Made by a program: the position numbers and the translations under genes
Notes under the pieces: generated by a model
Told to the model about the DNA's origin: nothing
The model's database searches: none
What the model saw: only the letters and a program-made list of their open reading frames with translations
Assembly (NCBI RefSeq): GCF_000227115.2
Contig: NC_016486.1
Location: 806,001 to 870,000, forward strand
Reading direction: 5' to 3'
Source of the DNA: Naumovozyma dairenensis CBS 421
Taxonomy: Eukaryota; Ascomycota; Saccharomycetes; Saccharomycetales; Saccharomycetaceae
DNA length: 64,000 nt
Part shown: piece by piece, positions 32,448 through 42,603 of the stretch
Numbering within the stretch: the first letter of the stretch is position 1
How the letters are laid out: each line of letters begins with the position of its first letter

Positions 32448-32726
32448 ATTATTGGCATAGTGGTATTGATCGTTTGTGGAAGCAGTTGTGACGTTATCGT
32501 AAGTATATTGAGTATTTTCAACAAAATAAGAATTAGTTTTGTCAGTTTGAGAACCATGCGAGTTTGAATTAGAATTAGAGAATTCATGTATATTAGAAGG
32601 TAGGAATATGCTACCTCTAGGTATCTTATATGTGTCCGCAGTTGAAAATGTGACGTTATTATTAGGGGCAAACGTTCCTTTAGCAGCTTTGGGGTTGATA
32701 TGGAGCCAGCCTTTAATATTTTGCAT
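30849..32726 (-). CDS. RCK1: RCK1/RCK2-type MAPK-activated protein kinase
   Basis: A 625-residue Ser/Thr kinase of the calmodulin-kinase-like group, homologous to yeast Rck1 (512 aa) and Rck2 (610 aa), which act downstream of Hog1 in osmotic and oxidative stress. The glycine loop IGKGAFSVVY is at 179-188, catalytic HRD at 316-318 and DFG at 370-372, with the GGGGIGKVKLTDFGLSK insertion typical of Rck proteins. The C-terminal LNTSTIFKRR resembles the Rck2 LDTSTILQRR region. A 14-residue Asn tract at 95-108 comes from an AAT microsatellite (about 32406-32450). The symbol follows synteny (beside AMS1, as YGL158W); by sequence it could equally be called RCK2. Confidence 0.85.
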
Positions 32727-33194
32727 TTTCGTAAGAATCTATATGTTTGTTAGTTGAGTTTAAATACTAGTGATCTAAACTTGTTTTGGAATGTTTTTGT
32801 ATTTAAATTACAATTTGATCTGTTGGTTATTTCTCCCAGTATGATTAGAAAGAAAGTAAATACAAGGAAACGATGTATGAGAAAGATATTCTCGATGATT
32901 AAGCAATAAGAGAAGATCTTATATATATTAATAAGTTCATCGATTTAAGGATGATAAGAAGGAAACATATAATGAATAGAGAAAAGTTTCTCGTACTCCC
33001 AAAATAAGAAAACTGGAGTAGGTTCTATAGTTCAGGTGGAGAGTAGTAATCCCATGATTTCAAACTTGTATATTATTGGGGAGGGACACATGTTGCTATA
33101 GAAAAGGCTTGACAGATTGTTGAACTGCAGCTATAATATAGTGAATGGTGTTATACGTTACATCAGAATGGGTATTGAGTATATTGTGTCAGGG

Positions 33195-33267
33195 ACGTAA
33201 TTCTATTGTTACGTAGAGGGTTATTGCCTTCGATGTAGGGGCAAACCGGTTCTCGAAACACCGGTTT
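33195..33267. promoter_or_regulatory. Paired inverted repeats in RCK promoter
   Basis: Two adjacent perfect inverted repeats lie about 470-540 bases before the kinase ATG. ACGTAA-8-TTACGT carries half-sites like those of Yap/CRE-type bZIP factors. AAACCGGT-9-ACCGGTTT has arms that are themselves partly palindromic and resemble zinc-cluster targets. Both fit a stress-kinase promoter, but the factors are not identified. Confidence 0.35.
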
Positions 33268-34068
33268 ACATTCCCGCAATTTGTCTGTATATTCTTCTCA
33301 GGAGCTCGATAATGGGGCTTCTCTACCTGCGTGGTGCCCTCTCCACATAGTGTATAGGTATGTGGGAAGGAAGGTTTAAAGTTGCTACTCCGTTTAACGG
33401 CAATGATTACTCCGCTAGTGCCAAGCTGTCCAAGCTGCTACCGAAGCTGCTGCCCATTGACCATTGATCGTTGCCCATTGCCCATTTCTTGTCCTGGAAA
33501 AAGTTCTCCTCACAAAAGTAAATGCCACGAAACCAAACTTTGCGTCTCAAAGGAGAAGAGGTACAAATGCCCATGGCATCCATAGATGAAAATCTTCCTC
33601 GCCGAGACAGAGCCCCCGTGGCATTTGGTATTACTGTCCTGTTCGCGCGGGCATTTCTGTGGATGGTTTGTTCCTTTAATTTTCCCCTCCCGGCTGAATT
33701 TGACAACCCAAATGACGATTCCTGGATCCTGAAGAGTCAAAGAGAGGGACACAAGAAGTCAAATAAGAAACCAGAGAAGGGACGGAGTTTCTAACGAAAA
33801 TTCTCACTGAAAATACGCCTTCTGGGAAAAACCGGATACTTTGATGTAACTCCTATATTTTTCATTGTGAGTATCCCTCCCCTGAACTTGGCTCATAAAT
33901 AATTCGATTCCTGTCAACTGTCTCCAATATACCAATTTTAAAGCCACTTTTGAAACAATTACCCCTCTTTATTCCAAAATAGTATGTATTGTTCAACCAT
34001 GCATACGTACATTCCTCTTTCTTTTACCTAATGCATCTGCATAAACAATTTAGGAAATGCTTCGTAAT

Positions 34069-34251
34069 TTATGACTCTCCATGTAAGCATACAACATGGC
34101 TTCTGCTTGCCGGGTCCTCTGTTCCGACACTTTTAACGTAGTTGTCTAGGTATGTTTTTTTATTAGACAAAGCCAGAAGGATAAAAAGATGCTTATTGAT
34201 TTTTTCTCTCTTCTTTACTGCTTTAGAAACCTTCCTTGAAGATGACGCCAT
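34069..34251 (-). CDS. Hypothetical 60-residue protein (doubtful)
   Basis: A 60-codon frame with a good yeast start context (ACAAAAATGGC). The N-terminus is Lys/Ser-rich (MASSSRKVSKAVKKREK), then hydrophobic LFILLALSN, then polar. No homology is recognised. It is isolated between the RCK promoter and repeat DNA and could be a short gene, a fragment or chance. Confidence 0.2.
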   Translation of the reverse strand: MASSSRKVSKAVKKREKINKHLFILLALSNKKTYLDNYVKSVGTEDPASRSHVVCLHGES

Positions 34252-34755
34252 TTTTGTTCTACATATCTCATATGTGTAATATATACTGTACTTTCTTTGA
34301 AGTTCCTGGTCTGTGGAAAACTTACGTTAAAAGATCTCTATTTTACTTACCGCCGTTTCTCAAGATGTGAATTCCTACTCCATATTACAACGTCGTTACT
34401 TCTGTACGTAGGTACATGCTAAAGGAATCGTTGAATAAAGCTTTGGGCTTTACCAAATACAAGGTGTGAAGTGTATTTCCCTCTTAGAGAAACATTATCT
34501 TTTTTATTAGTTATGGATTATTGTCACGATTTTGTGATATATTACCTCGCGATAATATATAAACCGCACTCTTATTTAACAGCCGACTATAAGTCAACTT
34601 ACCCTGCACCTTGATCCTTTATAAAAAAATTATAGACGTCTATGATATGAAATCTTTTACGTCTGTTATGACCAGTTTGGGTGAAGTTGTGTCCTTATTA
34701 TCTTGATTACCTTGATAATGAGTTACGAATCTGGTGTGTCTTATCTCTGATATTT

Positions 34756-35122
34756 CTACTTTTGAGAAATTAGAAGATAACGAATGCAATATCTACTATT
34801 CTATTATCTCTGTATCCAATATAAGCTCAATAGTTAGATCTATACCGGCAGATAATTATTACCAGTATCAAAACTTATATCTTGTAGCTCTTATAATATA
34901 CGTACACTAAGCTCGATGAATAGCAGATAATTATCAATCCTATGGATGTGTATTACTGTCTATCGGTGAGTAGTATGAGTAGTATGTTTATCGATGAGTA
35001 TGTCTATCGATGAGTATGTTCCTTTCGGTGATGTGATGATCCTTTCGGTGAGGATCTGATGCGATGTTATGTGATGTAATGTTATGTGATGAGATATTAT
35101 GTGATAGGATATAATATTCTCT
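34756..35122 (+). repeat. Left copy of long direct repeat bordering assembly gap
   Basis: A 367-base segment repeated at 36027-36392 with about five differences (two substitutions near the left edge, one 1-base indel, two single substitutions), so about 98-99% identical. It runs directly into the run of N. The right half carries short internal repeats (GATGAGTATG, CCTTTCGGTGA, TTATGTGATG). It may be the 5' LTR of an unassembled element or a tandem duplication. True left edge is unknown. Confidence 0.85.
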
Positions 35123-36026
35123 NNNNNNNNNNNNNNNNNNNNNNNNNNNNNNNNNNNNNNNNNNNNNNNNNNNNNNNNNNNNNNNNNNNNNNNNNNNNNN
35201 NNNNNNNNNNNNNNNNNNNNNNNNNNNNNNNNNNNNNNNNNNNNNNNNNNNNNNNNNNNNNNNNNNNNNNNNNNNNNNNNNNNNNNNNNNNNNNNNNNNN
35301 NNNNNNNNNNNNNNNNNNNNNNNNNNNNNNNNNNNNNNNNNNNNNNNNNNNNNNNNNNNNNNNNNNNNNNNNNNNNNNNNNNNNNNNNNNNNNNNNNNNN
35401 NNNNNNNNNNNNNNNNNNNNNNNNNNNNNNNNNNNNNNNNNNNNNNNNNNNNNNNNNNNNNNNNNNNNNNNNNNNNNNNNNNNNNNNNNNNNNNNNNNNN
35501 NNNNNNNNNNNNNNNNNNNNNNNNNNNNNNNNNNNNNNNNNNNNNNNNNNNNNNNNNNNNNNNNNNNNNNNNNNNNNNNNNNNNNNNNNNNNNNNNNNNN
35601 NNNNNNNNNNNNNNNNNNNNNNNNNNNNNNNNNNNNNNNNNNNNNNNNNNNNNNNNNNNNNNNNNNNNNNNNNNNNNNNNNNNNNNNNNNNNNNNNNNNN
35701 NNNNNNNNNNNNNNNNNNNNNNNNNNNNNNNNNNNNNNNNNNNNNNNNNNNNNNNNNNNNNNNNNNNNNNNNNNNNNNNNNNNNNNNNNNNNNNNNNNNN
35801 NNNNNNNNNNNNNNNNNNNNNNNNNNNNNNNNNNNNNNNNNNNNNNNNNNNNNNNNNNNNNNNNNNNNNNNNNNNNNNNNNNNNNNNNNNNNNNNNNNNN
35901 NNNNNNNNNNNNNNNNNNNNNNNNNNNNNNNNNNNNNNNNNNNNNNNNNNNNNNNNNNNNNNNNNNNNNNNNNNNNNNNNNNNNNNNNNNNNNNNNNNNN
36001 NNNNNNNNNNNNNNNNNNNNNNNNNN
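35123..36026. other. Assembly gap (904 N)
   Basis: Undetermined bases. Apparent open frames across it are artefacts. Near-identical repeats on both sides explain why the assembly failed; the true gap length is unknown. Confidence 1.
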
Positions 36027-36392
36027 CTACTTTGTAGAAATTAGAAGATAACGAATGCAATATCTACTATTCTATTATCTCTGTATCCAATATAAGCTCA
36101 ATAGTTAGATCTATACCGCAGATAATTATTACCAGTATCAAAACTTATATCTTGTAGCTCTTATAATATACGTACACTAAGCTCGATGAATAGCAGATAA
36201 TTATCAATCCTATGGATGTGTATTACTGTCTATCGGTGAGTAGTATGAGTAGTATGTTTATCGATGAGTGTGTCTATCGATGAGTATGTTCCTTTCGGTG
36301 ATGTGATGATCCTTTCGGTGAGGATCTGATGCGATGTTATGCGATGTAATGTTATGTGATGAGATATTATGTGATAGGATATAATATTCTCT
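36027..36392 (+). repeat. Right copy of long direct repeat bordering assembly gap
   Basis: A 366-base counterpart of 34756-35122. The shared sequence reaches the gap edge on the right copy's left side. Beyond 36392 there is no left counterpart to compare because of the gap. A TATAAA at about 36452 and continuing AT-rich sequence could be the rest of an LTR. Confidence 0.85.
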
Positions 36393-36702
36393 TCTTTCTA
36401 TGATCTAGGTTCCTAGGGATCTAGTTGTATTGTTTTTCTTTTTTCCTTTTCTATAAATGCGCATCAAGATAACTTCAGATTCAAATTTTCCATTTCAATG
36501 TCTCTATATATATATGGTATTCGCTGAAACTCATCGAACCCATTCAGAAAGCGATGCCATGGAAAATTTTCACTCGTTCACTTCGTTGGTCACCTTCGAG
36601 AAACGCGCCACGGAAAAGGCCAAATAGCCTAGAACGTGACAATTATCAACTACCATGGTGGGACCTTTGTGGCATGTCACAATCTCGACGTGCAAAAAAA
36701 AT

Positions 36703-36820
36703 GGTTGCTAAGAGATTCGAACTCTTGCATCTTACGATACCTGAGTATTCCTGCAGTGTTCCGCAGCCAAGAATTTGTTATTCTTGAATCAGGCGCCTTA
36801 GACCGCTCGGCCAAACAACC
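36703..36820 (-). tRNA. tRNA-Leu (CAA) with intron
   Basis: A 118-nt gene. Its 5' half GGTTGTTTGGCCGAGCGGTC and 3' half (AAGAGTTCGAATCTCTTAGCAACC within the last part) match yeast tRNA-Leu(CAA). Anticodon CAA corresponds to 36784-36786. An intron of roughly 33 nt lies just after the anticodon, as in S. cerevisiae, and the long variable arm typical of tRNA-Leu is present. An LTR lies about 115 bases upstream of its 5' end, the usual Ty insertion zone. Confidence 0.96.
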
Positions 36821-36935
36821 AACTTTTTGCTTAACTTTGTAAAATATGGGTTGGATAATAGATCAAAATCTAAACTTCGTAAAGATAGAGAGTAGAATTT
36901 AGGATTCTAACGAATAGATGATTCCGGTTCCTCTC

Positions 36936-37415
36936 TGCTCGAACAATGTTCAAGATAAAGGTACTATTAATATTCTATGGTAAAGGTCTAGACATCCAGC
37001 TTGGTACAACGTTTTCTATAACAGACACGAACTGGTTACCAAATATGGAAGGAACGCGAGTGAATAACAGCACGACGCGACGCGATTGATGAATACCAAA
37101 CTAGTCAATCAATTCGTATACCAACGATAAAATTATGATCTCGTATTATCTATTCCACCATCGACAAGAATATAAATAGACCCATAACTCGAAGTATCGA
37201 TTTCTCTTTCTCCTGTTATTATTTTTATATTATTATTTTTTTATATACATTTTATTTACTATTTATTTTTAAGAAAACCGAACTCTTTTACATACATTAA
37301 AACGAGGATATTAAATTACTCTTATTATACCTTATATTTAGCACTAATCTTAATCTACAATGGAATCTTACAATTATAATATAACAGGATTAACTGGAAA
37401 CGCTGCTTCCGAGCG
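36936..37415 (+). mobile_element. Solo LTR, copy 1 (480 bp)
   Basis: Starts TGCTCGAACAATG and ends CTTCCGAGCG, with an exact 5-bp target duplication CTCTC on both sides (36931-36935 and 37416-37420). The start resembles Ty1/Ty4-type LTR starts (TGTTGGAA). Internal features shared with the other copies are GACGCGACGCGA, the TATA-containing ATATAAATAGACCCATAACT followed by CGAAG, a long T/A tract and CAATGGAATCTTACAAT near the 3' end. No internal coding region is attached, so it is a solo LTR left by LTR-LTR recombination. It lies upstream of tRNA-Leu. Confidence 0.93.
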
Positions 37416-38632
37416 CTCTCTTTATATAGTATAAACAATAACTAATAAAAAGATATATATAACTAACTGAAATACTTCTAATTCCAGTTCAACCTTGAGT
37501 CCTTTTATAATCTTTCCAAAATACTTTTTCTTCCACGTTTCTAATTACGTGTCGATACCTTTTCCTTTGTCAATAGTCATTCTTACTAGATATAATAGGT
37601 AACTTGGATAATACATGTCCTTTTTAGGTTTGTTTCATATCGGACCTCAATATACTTTATACTTCTCTGCTCCACGGTAATTCACTGGATTGGTAAAATA
37701 TAAAATAAAATAAAATAAAATAAAGTTACTAGGATCTTACTTCCATTAGCTCGTAATTAGTTTCTCAACATAATTATAGCCTAGGATATTCTTGAAGTTC
37801 ATATAATATCTCGTTGAAGTCATGCATGCATAAAACAAAATTCGTAATCATGAACACCGCTCCCAAAGTCCTTTCGACTAGGTGCTCCGCAGGACACTCT
37901 AAATACGTGTAGGTTTGATTAGGAGAGACTAACCCAGAACGCCTCAGTAAACACTCAGCAAAACCATACAACTTAACCGACCCAATACATAACTCTTGTA
38001 CGCATGGCCGGCCGAAACCGTAGACGTGGCTGCAATCAAAAACAATCTTAATAATAATAATAAGATAACACTTACATGACATTTGACTTAATTCAACAAA
38101 AGATATTCAATTATAATTCAAGAAACGTTATACAGCTACAGACATGTACGGTGCATAACGTAGTTCGAGTCATTACTTCGAACTTCACAACTTCATAATA
38201 ATTTTGACTGATTTCATGACAGTAATTACTTACTTAATAATACAATAAAACATACTTCTGTGTGACACTTGTAATTGACGCCAATACTTCGTAATCCTGA
38301 TCGGATATCTTATAACTTATTCTTGGTTTTAGCCCAATAAACGTAATTATTTTGCTATTGTGATTGATTTTTCGATATAATCAGTAAATGAAATTAATCA
38401 GCGTTGTTAATTACATAGTCCGACTATTAAGCGTCTATTGAACCCAAAGGATTCCTTTTGTTGATGAATTAAGTGAAAATGCAGTGTCGCGATGTTGGGA
38501 TTGGTACTTACTCCAGACATGTCGCCCGGAAACGTCTGTTCTTGAAAATTTTGTATCGTTATACATGGACGATTACATTCTTGTTTGAGATTCGTACTGA
38601 CGGTAAAGCATTATAAGAGTACATTAATATCC
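37416..38632. other. Spacer between solo LTR copies 1 and 2
   Basis: About 1.2 kb. It contains six TAAAA units at about 37700-37729 and a GC-richer patch at 37855-38040. A 102-codon frame on the minus strand (37774-38082) crosses the patch. That frame has no recognised homology and is not called as a gene. Part of the patch weakly resembles 5S rRNA (see findings). Confidence 0.35.
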
Positions 38633-39106
38633 TGCTCGAACAATATTTAAGATAGGTACTATTAATATTTTATGATAAAGGTCTAGACATCCAGTTTGGT
38701 ACAACGCATTCTATAACAGACACGAACTGATTACCAAATATGGGAGGAACTTGAGGGAATACCGGCACGACGCGACGCGATTAATGAATACCAAAATAGT
38801 CAATCAATTCATATGCCAACGATAAAATTGTGATCTCGTATAATCTATTCTACCATCGACAGGAATATAAATAGACCCATAACTCGAAGTATCGATTTCT
38901 CTTTCTCGTATTATTATTTTTATATTATTATTTTATATACATTTTATTTACTATTTATTTTTAATAAAACGAACTCTTTTACATACATTAAATTGAGAAT
39001 ATTAAATTACTCTGATTATACTTCAAATTTAGCACTGATCTTAATCTACAATGGAGAAATTAGAACTACAATATAACAGGATTAACTAGAAAGCTGCTTC
39101 CGAGCG
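38633..39106 (+). mobile_element. Solo LTR, copy 2 (474 bp)
   Basis: Same family and orientation as 36936-37415 and very similar along its length. Starts TGCTCGAACAATA and ends CTTCCGAGCG. The 5-bp target duplication is TATCC (38628-38632 and 39107-39111). It contains the shared TATA and T/A tract. The intact target duplication shows an independent insertion, not a segmental copy of copy 1. Confidence 0.93.
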
Positions 39107-39954
39107 TATCCTAGTTTTAAGGTATAAAAAAGAGTGCGTGTCTTTACTATATTTGACCGTCGGTTCATATCTTTACAGAAGAGTTGTACCAAACTTCCCG
39201 CTAGACCTACAGGATAGATGTTGATTGTCGTTACGGCGAATATAAAACATATACACTATAAAAATATAGAAAAAGAAACAATAAGTCAAAAACGAACATA
39301 AGAAAAAAGAAAATAAATAGGCGTAACCATAAGAAAAGAGACAAGAAACAGATTGAGAAGAACTCAGACATGTAAAAGGAGAACATGTTTATAGATACTT
39401 GAATACTGCAAATGGAAGAACTTTATGTATATTAGAAAATTTGTATATTTGTCTATAAAAGATCTATAGGGGGAAATTAAGAAAGAAATATAATTATAGA
39501 AGCATTGCAAATTCAAACAATAATCATCCACGTATCACTTCCTTACTGGAACAAGAATATCGTTACAGGAAACTCGCAGTTTTCAGACGTAATTACTGAC
39601 TCAAACTTAATAATTAAAGTTATGTTATTATATGATAGCGCCACGTGATATTAGCAAATTCGTAGGATACTGTATTCATTTCACATACTTCATTTATCAT
39701 GGAAGAGGCAGTAGAGTAGAATGAACCAATTGACAGCGTAGTTGATAAATCCTTATTTTCGTTTTACCTTTTGCCAATTCAGTAATTTTTCATATCTAAT
39801 TTTCTGAGCATATTGGGAAAGACTCCGGTAAGAAAGAAAAAATTATTTCATAAAATGGCATTTTTTTTGGTTGTAAAAAAAAATGTTGCTCACCATCTAT
39901 ATTTTGCAAAAAGGAAGGCAGAAAAGAATGATTTATTGAAGGAAACATACATGA
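39107..39954. other. Spacer upstream of IMPACT-family gene
   Basis: AT-rich and without a gene. It includes a short upstream ORF (39951-39968) overlapping the start of the next gene. Confidence 0.35.
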
Positions 39955-40473
39955 ATGATCATATGTAAAACAACCGAAAGATTAGTATCAAATAAGGTTA
40001 TGAATATATCATGGAACGAATCAGCCGTATTGATTGATAGGAAATCAAAGTTTCAAGCTCGTTGTTGTAGAATAAAAAACCAAAATGATATCCCAATTCT
40101 TTTACAGAATCTCATTAACACAAATAAAAATGTAAGTAAAGCATCACATATACATATGTTTGCTTGGAGAACAGGCGAACTCTCTGTCCAATCTAATGTT
40201 GAAGACAAGGCCAAATCAAAGAGGAAGAATACAAAGAAAAAAACCCATGATCATCCAAATGATGTGATAAAAAATATTCAGCAAGGTTCATCAGATTGTG
40301 GAGAGGCAGGTGCAGGTCAAAGATTATTAACTTTATTGGAGCGTTCTAATATAGTAAACGTTTTAGTGATTGTGACTAGATGGTACGGTGGGACGCCTTT
40401 GGGATCTGCTCGCTTCAGGCATATTTCATCAACCGCGGTGGAAAGTTTGAAAAAAGGCGGATTTTTAACATAA
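39955..40473 (+). CDS. YDL177C: IMPACT/UPF0029-family protein (YDL177C-like)
   Basis: A 172-residue protein of the IMPACT N-terminal-type family. Diagnostic motifs are IDRKSKFQARCCRI, SKASHIHMFAWR, SDCGEAGAGQRLLTLLE and VTRWYGGTPLGSARFRHIS. The S. cerevisiae match is YDL177C (170 aa, function unknown); relatives such as Yih1 regulate Gcn2, but this protein lacks the RWD domain. Length favours the ATG at 39955. A 5-codon upstream ORF (ATG at 39951, stop at 39968) overlaps that start in another frame, and the next in-frame ATG is at 40000 (157 aa). A lysine-rich insert lies at about residues 86-96. Confidence 0.85.
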   Translation: MIICKTTERLVSNKVMNISWNESAVLIDRKSKFQARCCRIKNQNDIPILLQNLINTNKNVSKASHIHMFAWRTGELSVQSNVEDKAKSKRKNTKKKTHDHPNDVIKNIQQGSSDCGEAGAGQRLLTLLERSNIVNVLVIVTRWYGGTPLGSARFRHISSTAVESLKKGGFLT

Positions 40474-41024
40474 TAGTTTAATTGTAAATTAAGGTAACAT
40501 CATATACATTATACAATCTAGGTGAATGAATAATCTGATCTACAAGCATTCTTAACTAAGATAGTTTACCTTATGAATCTCGGAAGCTGGAGCTTAATCA
40601 GAGTATGTGATATATTTTTATGACCGAAAATAAGAACGACATACAATAGGGGATGCTTGGGTTTTGGGATGAATGGACGACAGAGGCATCGTATTACATA
40701 AATGATAGGGCATGAGAGACAGAATAATATATTATGCACAAAGAAGAATTAGAAGAAAGAGAAGAAAAGAAAAGAGATGAAATGTTTTCCTACGGGTTAT
40801 TAGTGTACGAGACGTGGCGGAAGGACCAGTCGAGAGCAACGGAAATGAATAATTCATGAATATATAGCAAGAGGAACTTTTAGAGGATATATCTTAAATA
40901 TGCTTAAATAAGAAAATAACCAAGTATTAAATATACTATCAAATTAGAACACTTTGTGTCACGGTATAATTCCTATTATGTTACAGAATACCAAAAAATA
41001 ATTGAAAAATTTGAAAAAATTAAT

Positions 41025-41098
41025 TGATTTCGCCCAGGATCGAACTGGGGACGTTCTGCGTGTTAAGCAGATGCCATAACCGACTAGACCACGAAACC
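41025..41098 (-). tRNA. tRNA-Val (AAC)
   Basis: A 74-nt cloverleaf including discriminator A. GGTTTCGTGGTCTAGTCGGT begins the gene strand, the anticodon loop CTTAACA contains AAC, and the T-arm is CCAGTTCGATCCTGG. It matches yeast tRNA-Val(AAC). No intron. The dispersed repeat copy B starts about 330 bases upstream of its 5' end. Confidence 0.97.
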
Positions 41099-41424
41099 TA
41101 TTAATTCGTGTTTAATTGGCCTTAGAATTAAGGTTATATCACTATTATTGGCACCGCAATCTTACTTTATTTTGAATTTACACATCGTACAAGTAAATTT
41201 CACCCAACTCAATAAACAAGGTAGTGACATAATGGCGGTATATACGTAGCTCTTTTTTCTATGGCTTTTGACTTTGGTAAAGTAAAGGCGGCTAGATATA
41301 ACTTTAATTGAATTATTTTAACGCCGGACAGAGTCCTATATAAAAGGAAACGATGACTTCTAATGAACCAACAGTAGACCTTAATTTTAAGCTCCAGTCA
41401 ATTGTTTGGAAATTAATATGAATA

Positions 41425-41600
41425 ACAAATCATGTCATATAGCACGATGTGATGTGCTGTTAAAATTATGAGTATATAAGCGAGAATTTCTCTTCCATAT
41501 ACATTTTACACCTAATTATATATTTCTCTCACATTAAGGGGAGGAAGGGGGGGAAGCAGAGTGTCCCTGAAGGGAGGTGTCTGGAATAAGTACCAGCTCC
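41425..41600 (+). repeat. Dispersed repeat, copy B (LTR-like remnant)
   Basis: Diverged counterpart of 9521-9700, with the same ordered blocks from CATGTCATATA to GTCTGGAATAAG. Its G-run in the purine tract (AGGGGGGGAAG) is expanded. It lies in the 5' flank of tRNA-Val, where yeast retrotransposons prefer to insert, so a decayed LTR is likely. Exact ends were not found. Confidence 0.5.
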
Positions 41601-42603
41601 AACAACGTGCTACTCTCTTACACTTCATTTATCAACATTACTTCGACAAGCTATAAATTTCTTTTGTACAGGGACGTTTTGCTGTGTGGATCACATTCCG
41701 TCTTCTCTGTAATAAACGTATCTATTCTAAGACCCTACTTGAACCATTTTTAATAGATATATTTCTCATTTAGTTTTTAATAACGCTTTGACTTGTTTAG
41801 AGTTTTATTGAAGGCATAAAGAGTTCGTCGGGTTTTTATTTACTTTTGTTCTTCTATTTGAATATTCGGGTCAATATGGAAGAAAATTTTACTTGTACAT
41901 TTTTAACATACAAAAATAAACATAAAAACAATAAAATGGACTAAATCACTCCTCAAAAAATTAGTTTGGTCTTCTAATTGATATACTCCCGATTAAAGTT
42001 ATTGTAAAATGATGGAGGAGAATATATACTAGGTCTCCATTATTAAGAAAAAAAGCTTACTTATTTTATTCCCTTTATCTCCTCCATCTTGAACTACATA
42101 TCATATATAACTGGTAAATTGTAATATTATACAGTCTTTAGTAATCAACTGTTTGACCTTTTTCTCCAGATATACTTTACCACTAATTTTTTTAGAAAAA
42201 TTATAATGATCAATAAATTTCTGATGTCTGTATAGTTTGGCGATGTAATTAGAGCCCAGAATAAATCCCTAGTTCGATAAAAGTATGAAATTCCGAAAAG
42301 AAAGATCCTAGTCTACATATATACGTACAATCTACCGAAGAAGTCTTTTTTTTCCATGGTTGCTTGGACCAAGCAGACTTATAAACCATCCGTGTCCTGT
42401 ATCGATTTTTGGGTAAAATTATATAACAAATTTTCGAATCTTTAGCCGTACTTTAAAGTTATCCAAACTTTTATCTGATGATGATAAATGAGAAACACCT
42501 GCAAACCATCCCATATGTTAAGATATCAGACCTATAAGAAACCTTAAGGAATACCTCTATCAGAATAACAAATTCAGGAAATATACGAATACTTTAATAA
42601 ATT

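Larger units (their letters stand above)
32727..34755. other. RCK promoter and left part of gene-poor region
   Basis: The RCK promoter holds ACGTAA/TTACGT (33195-33200 and 33209-33214) and AAACCGGT/ACCGGTTT (33243-33250 and 33260-33267) inverted repeats. A cluster of CCATTG-type repeats lies at 33452-33486. Open frames on both strands at 33.4-33.8 kb have no homology and overlap each other, so I leave them out. A short frame at 34069-34251 is listed separately. Confidence 0.4.
40474..42603. other. Spacer with tRNA-Val and repeat copy B
   Basis: Besides tRNA-Val (41025-41098) and the dispersed repeat (about 41425-41600) I see only AT-rich non-coding DNA. Confidence 0.35.

Noticed and set aside
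33382..33794. Four overlapping frames on both strands in the RCK promoter
   Set aside because: Mutually exclusive, composition-driven by short repeats, no recognisable domain.
34960..36060. Very long open frames across the gap
   Set aside because: They consist almost entirely of undetermined bases.
37774..38082. 102-codon minus-strand frame as a protein gene
   Set aside because: No homology; lies in the GC-richer patch between LTRs; more likely chance or RNA-derived sequence.
42280..42305. Centromere CDEIII-like ATTCCGAAAAGAAA
   Set aside because: Spacing to the upstream TG is wrong, there is no adjacent 80-90 bp of extreme AT content, and no CDEI. No conventional point centromere was seen anywhere in the window.
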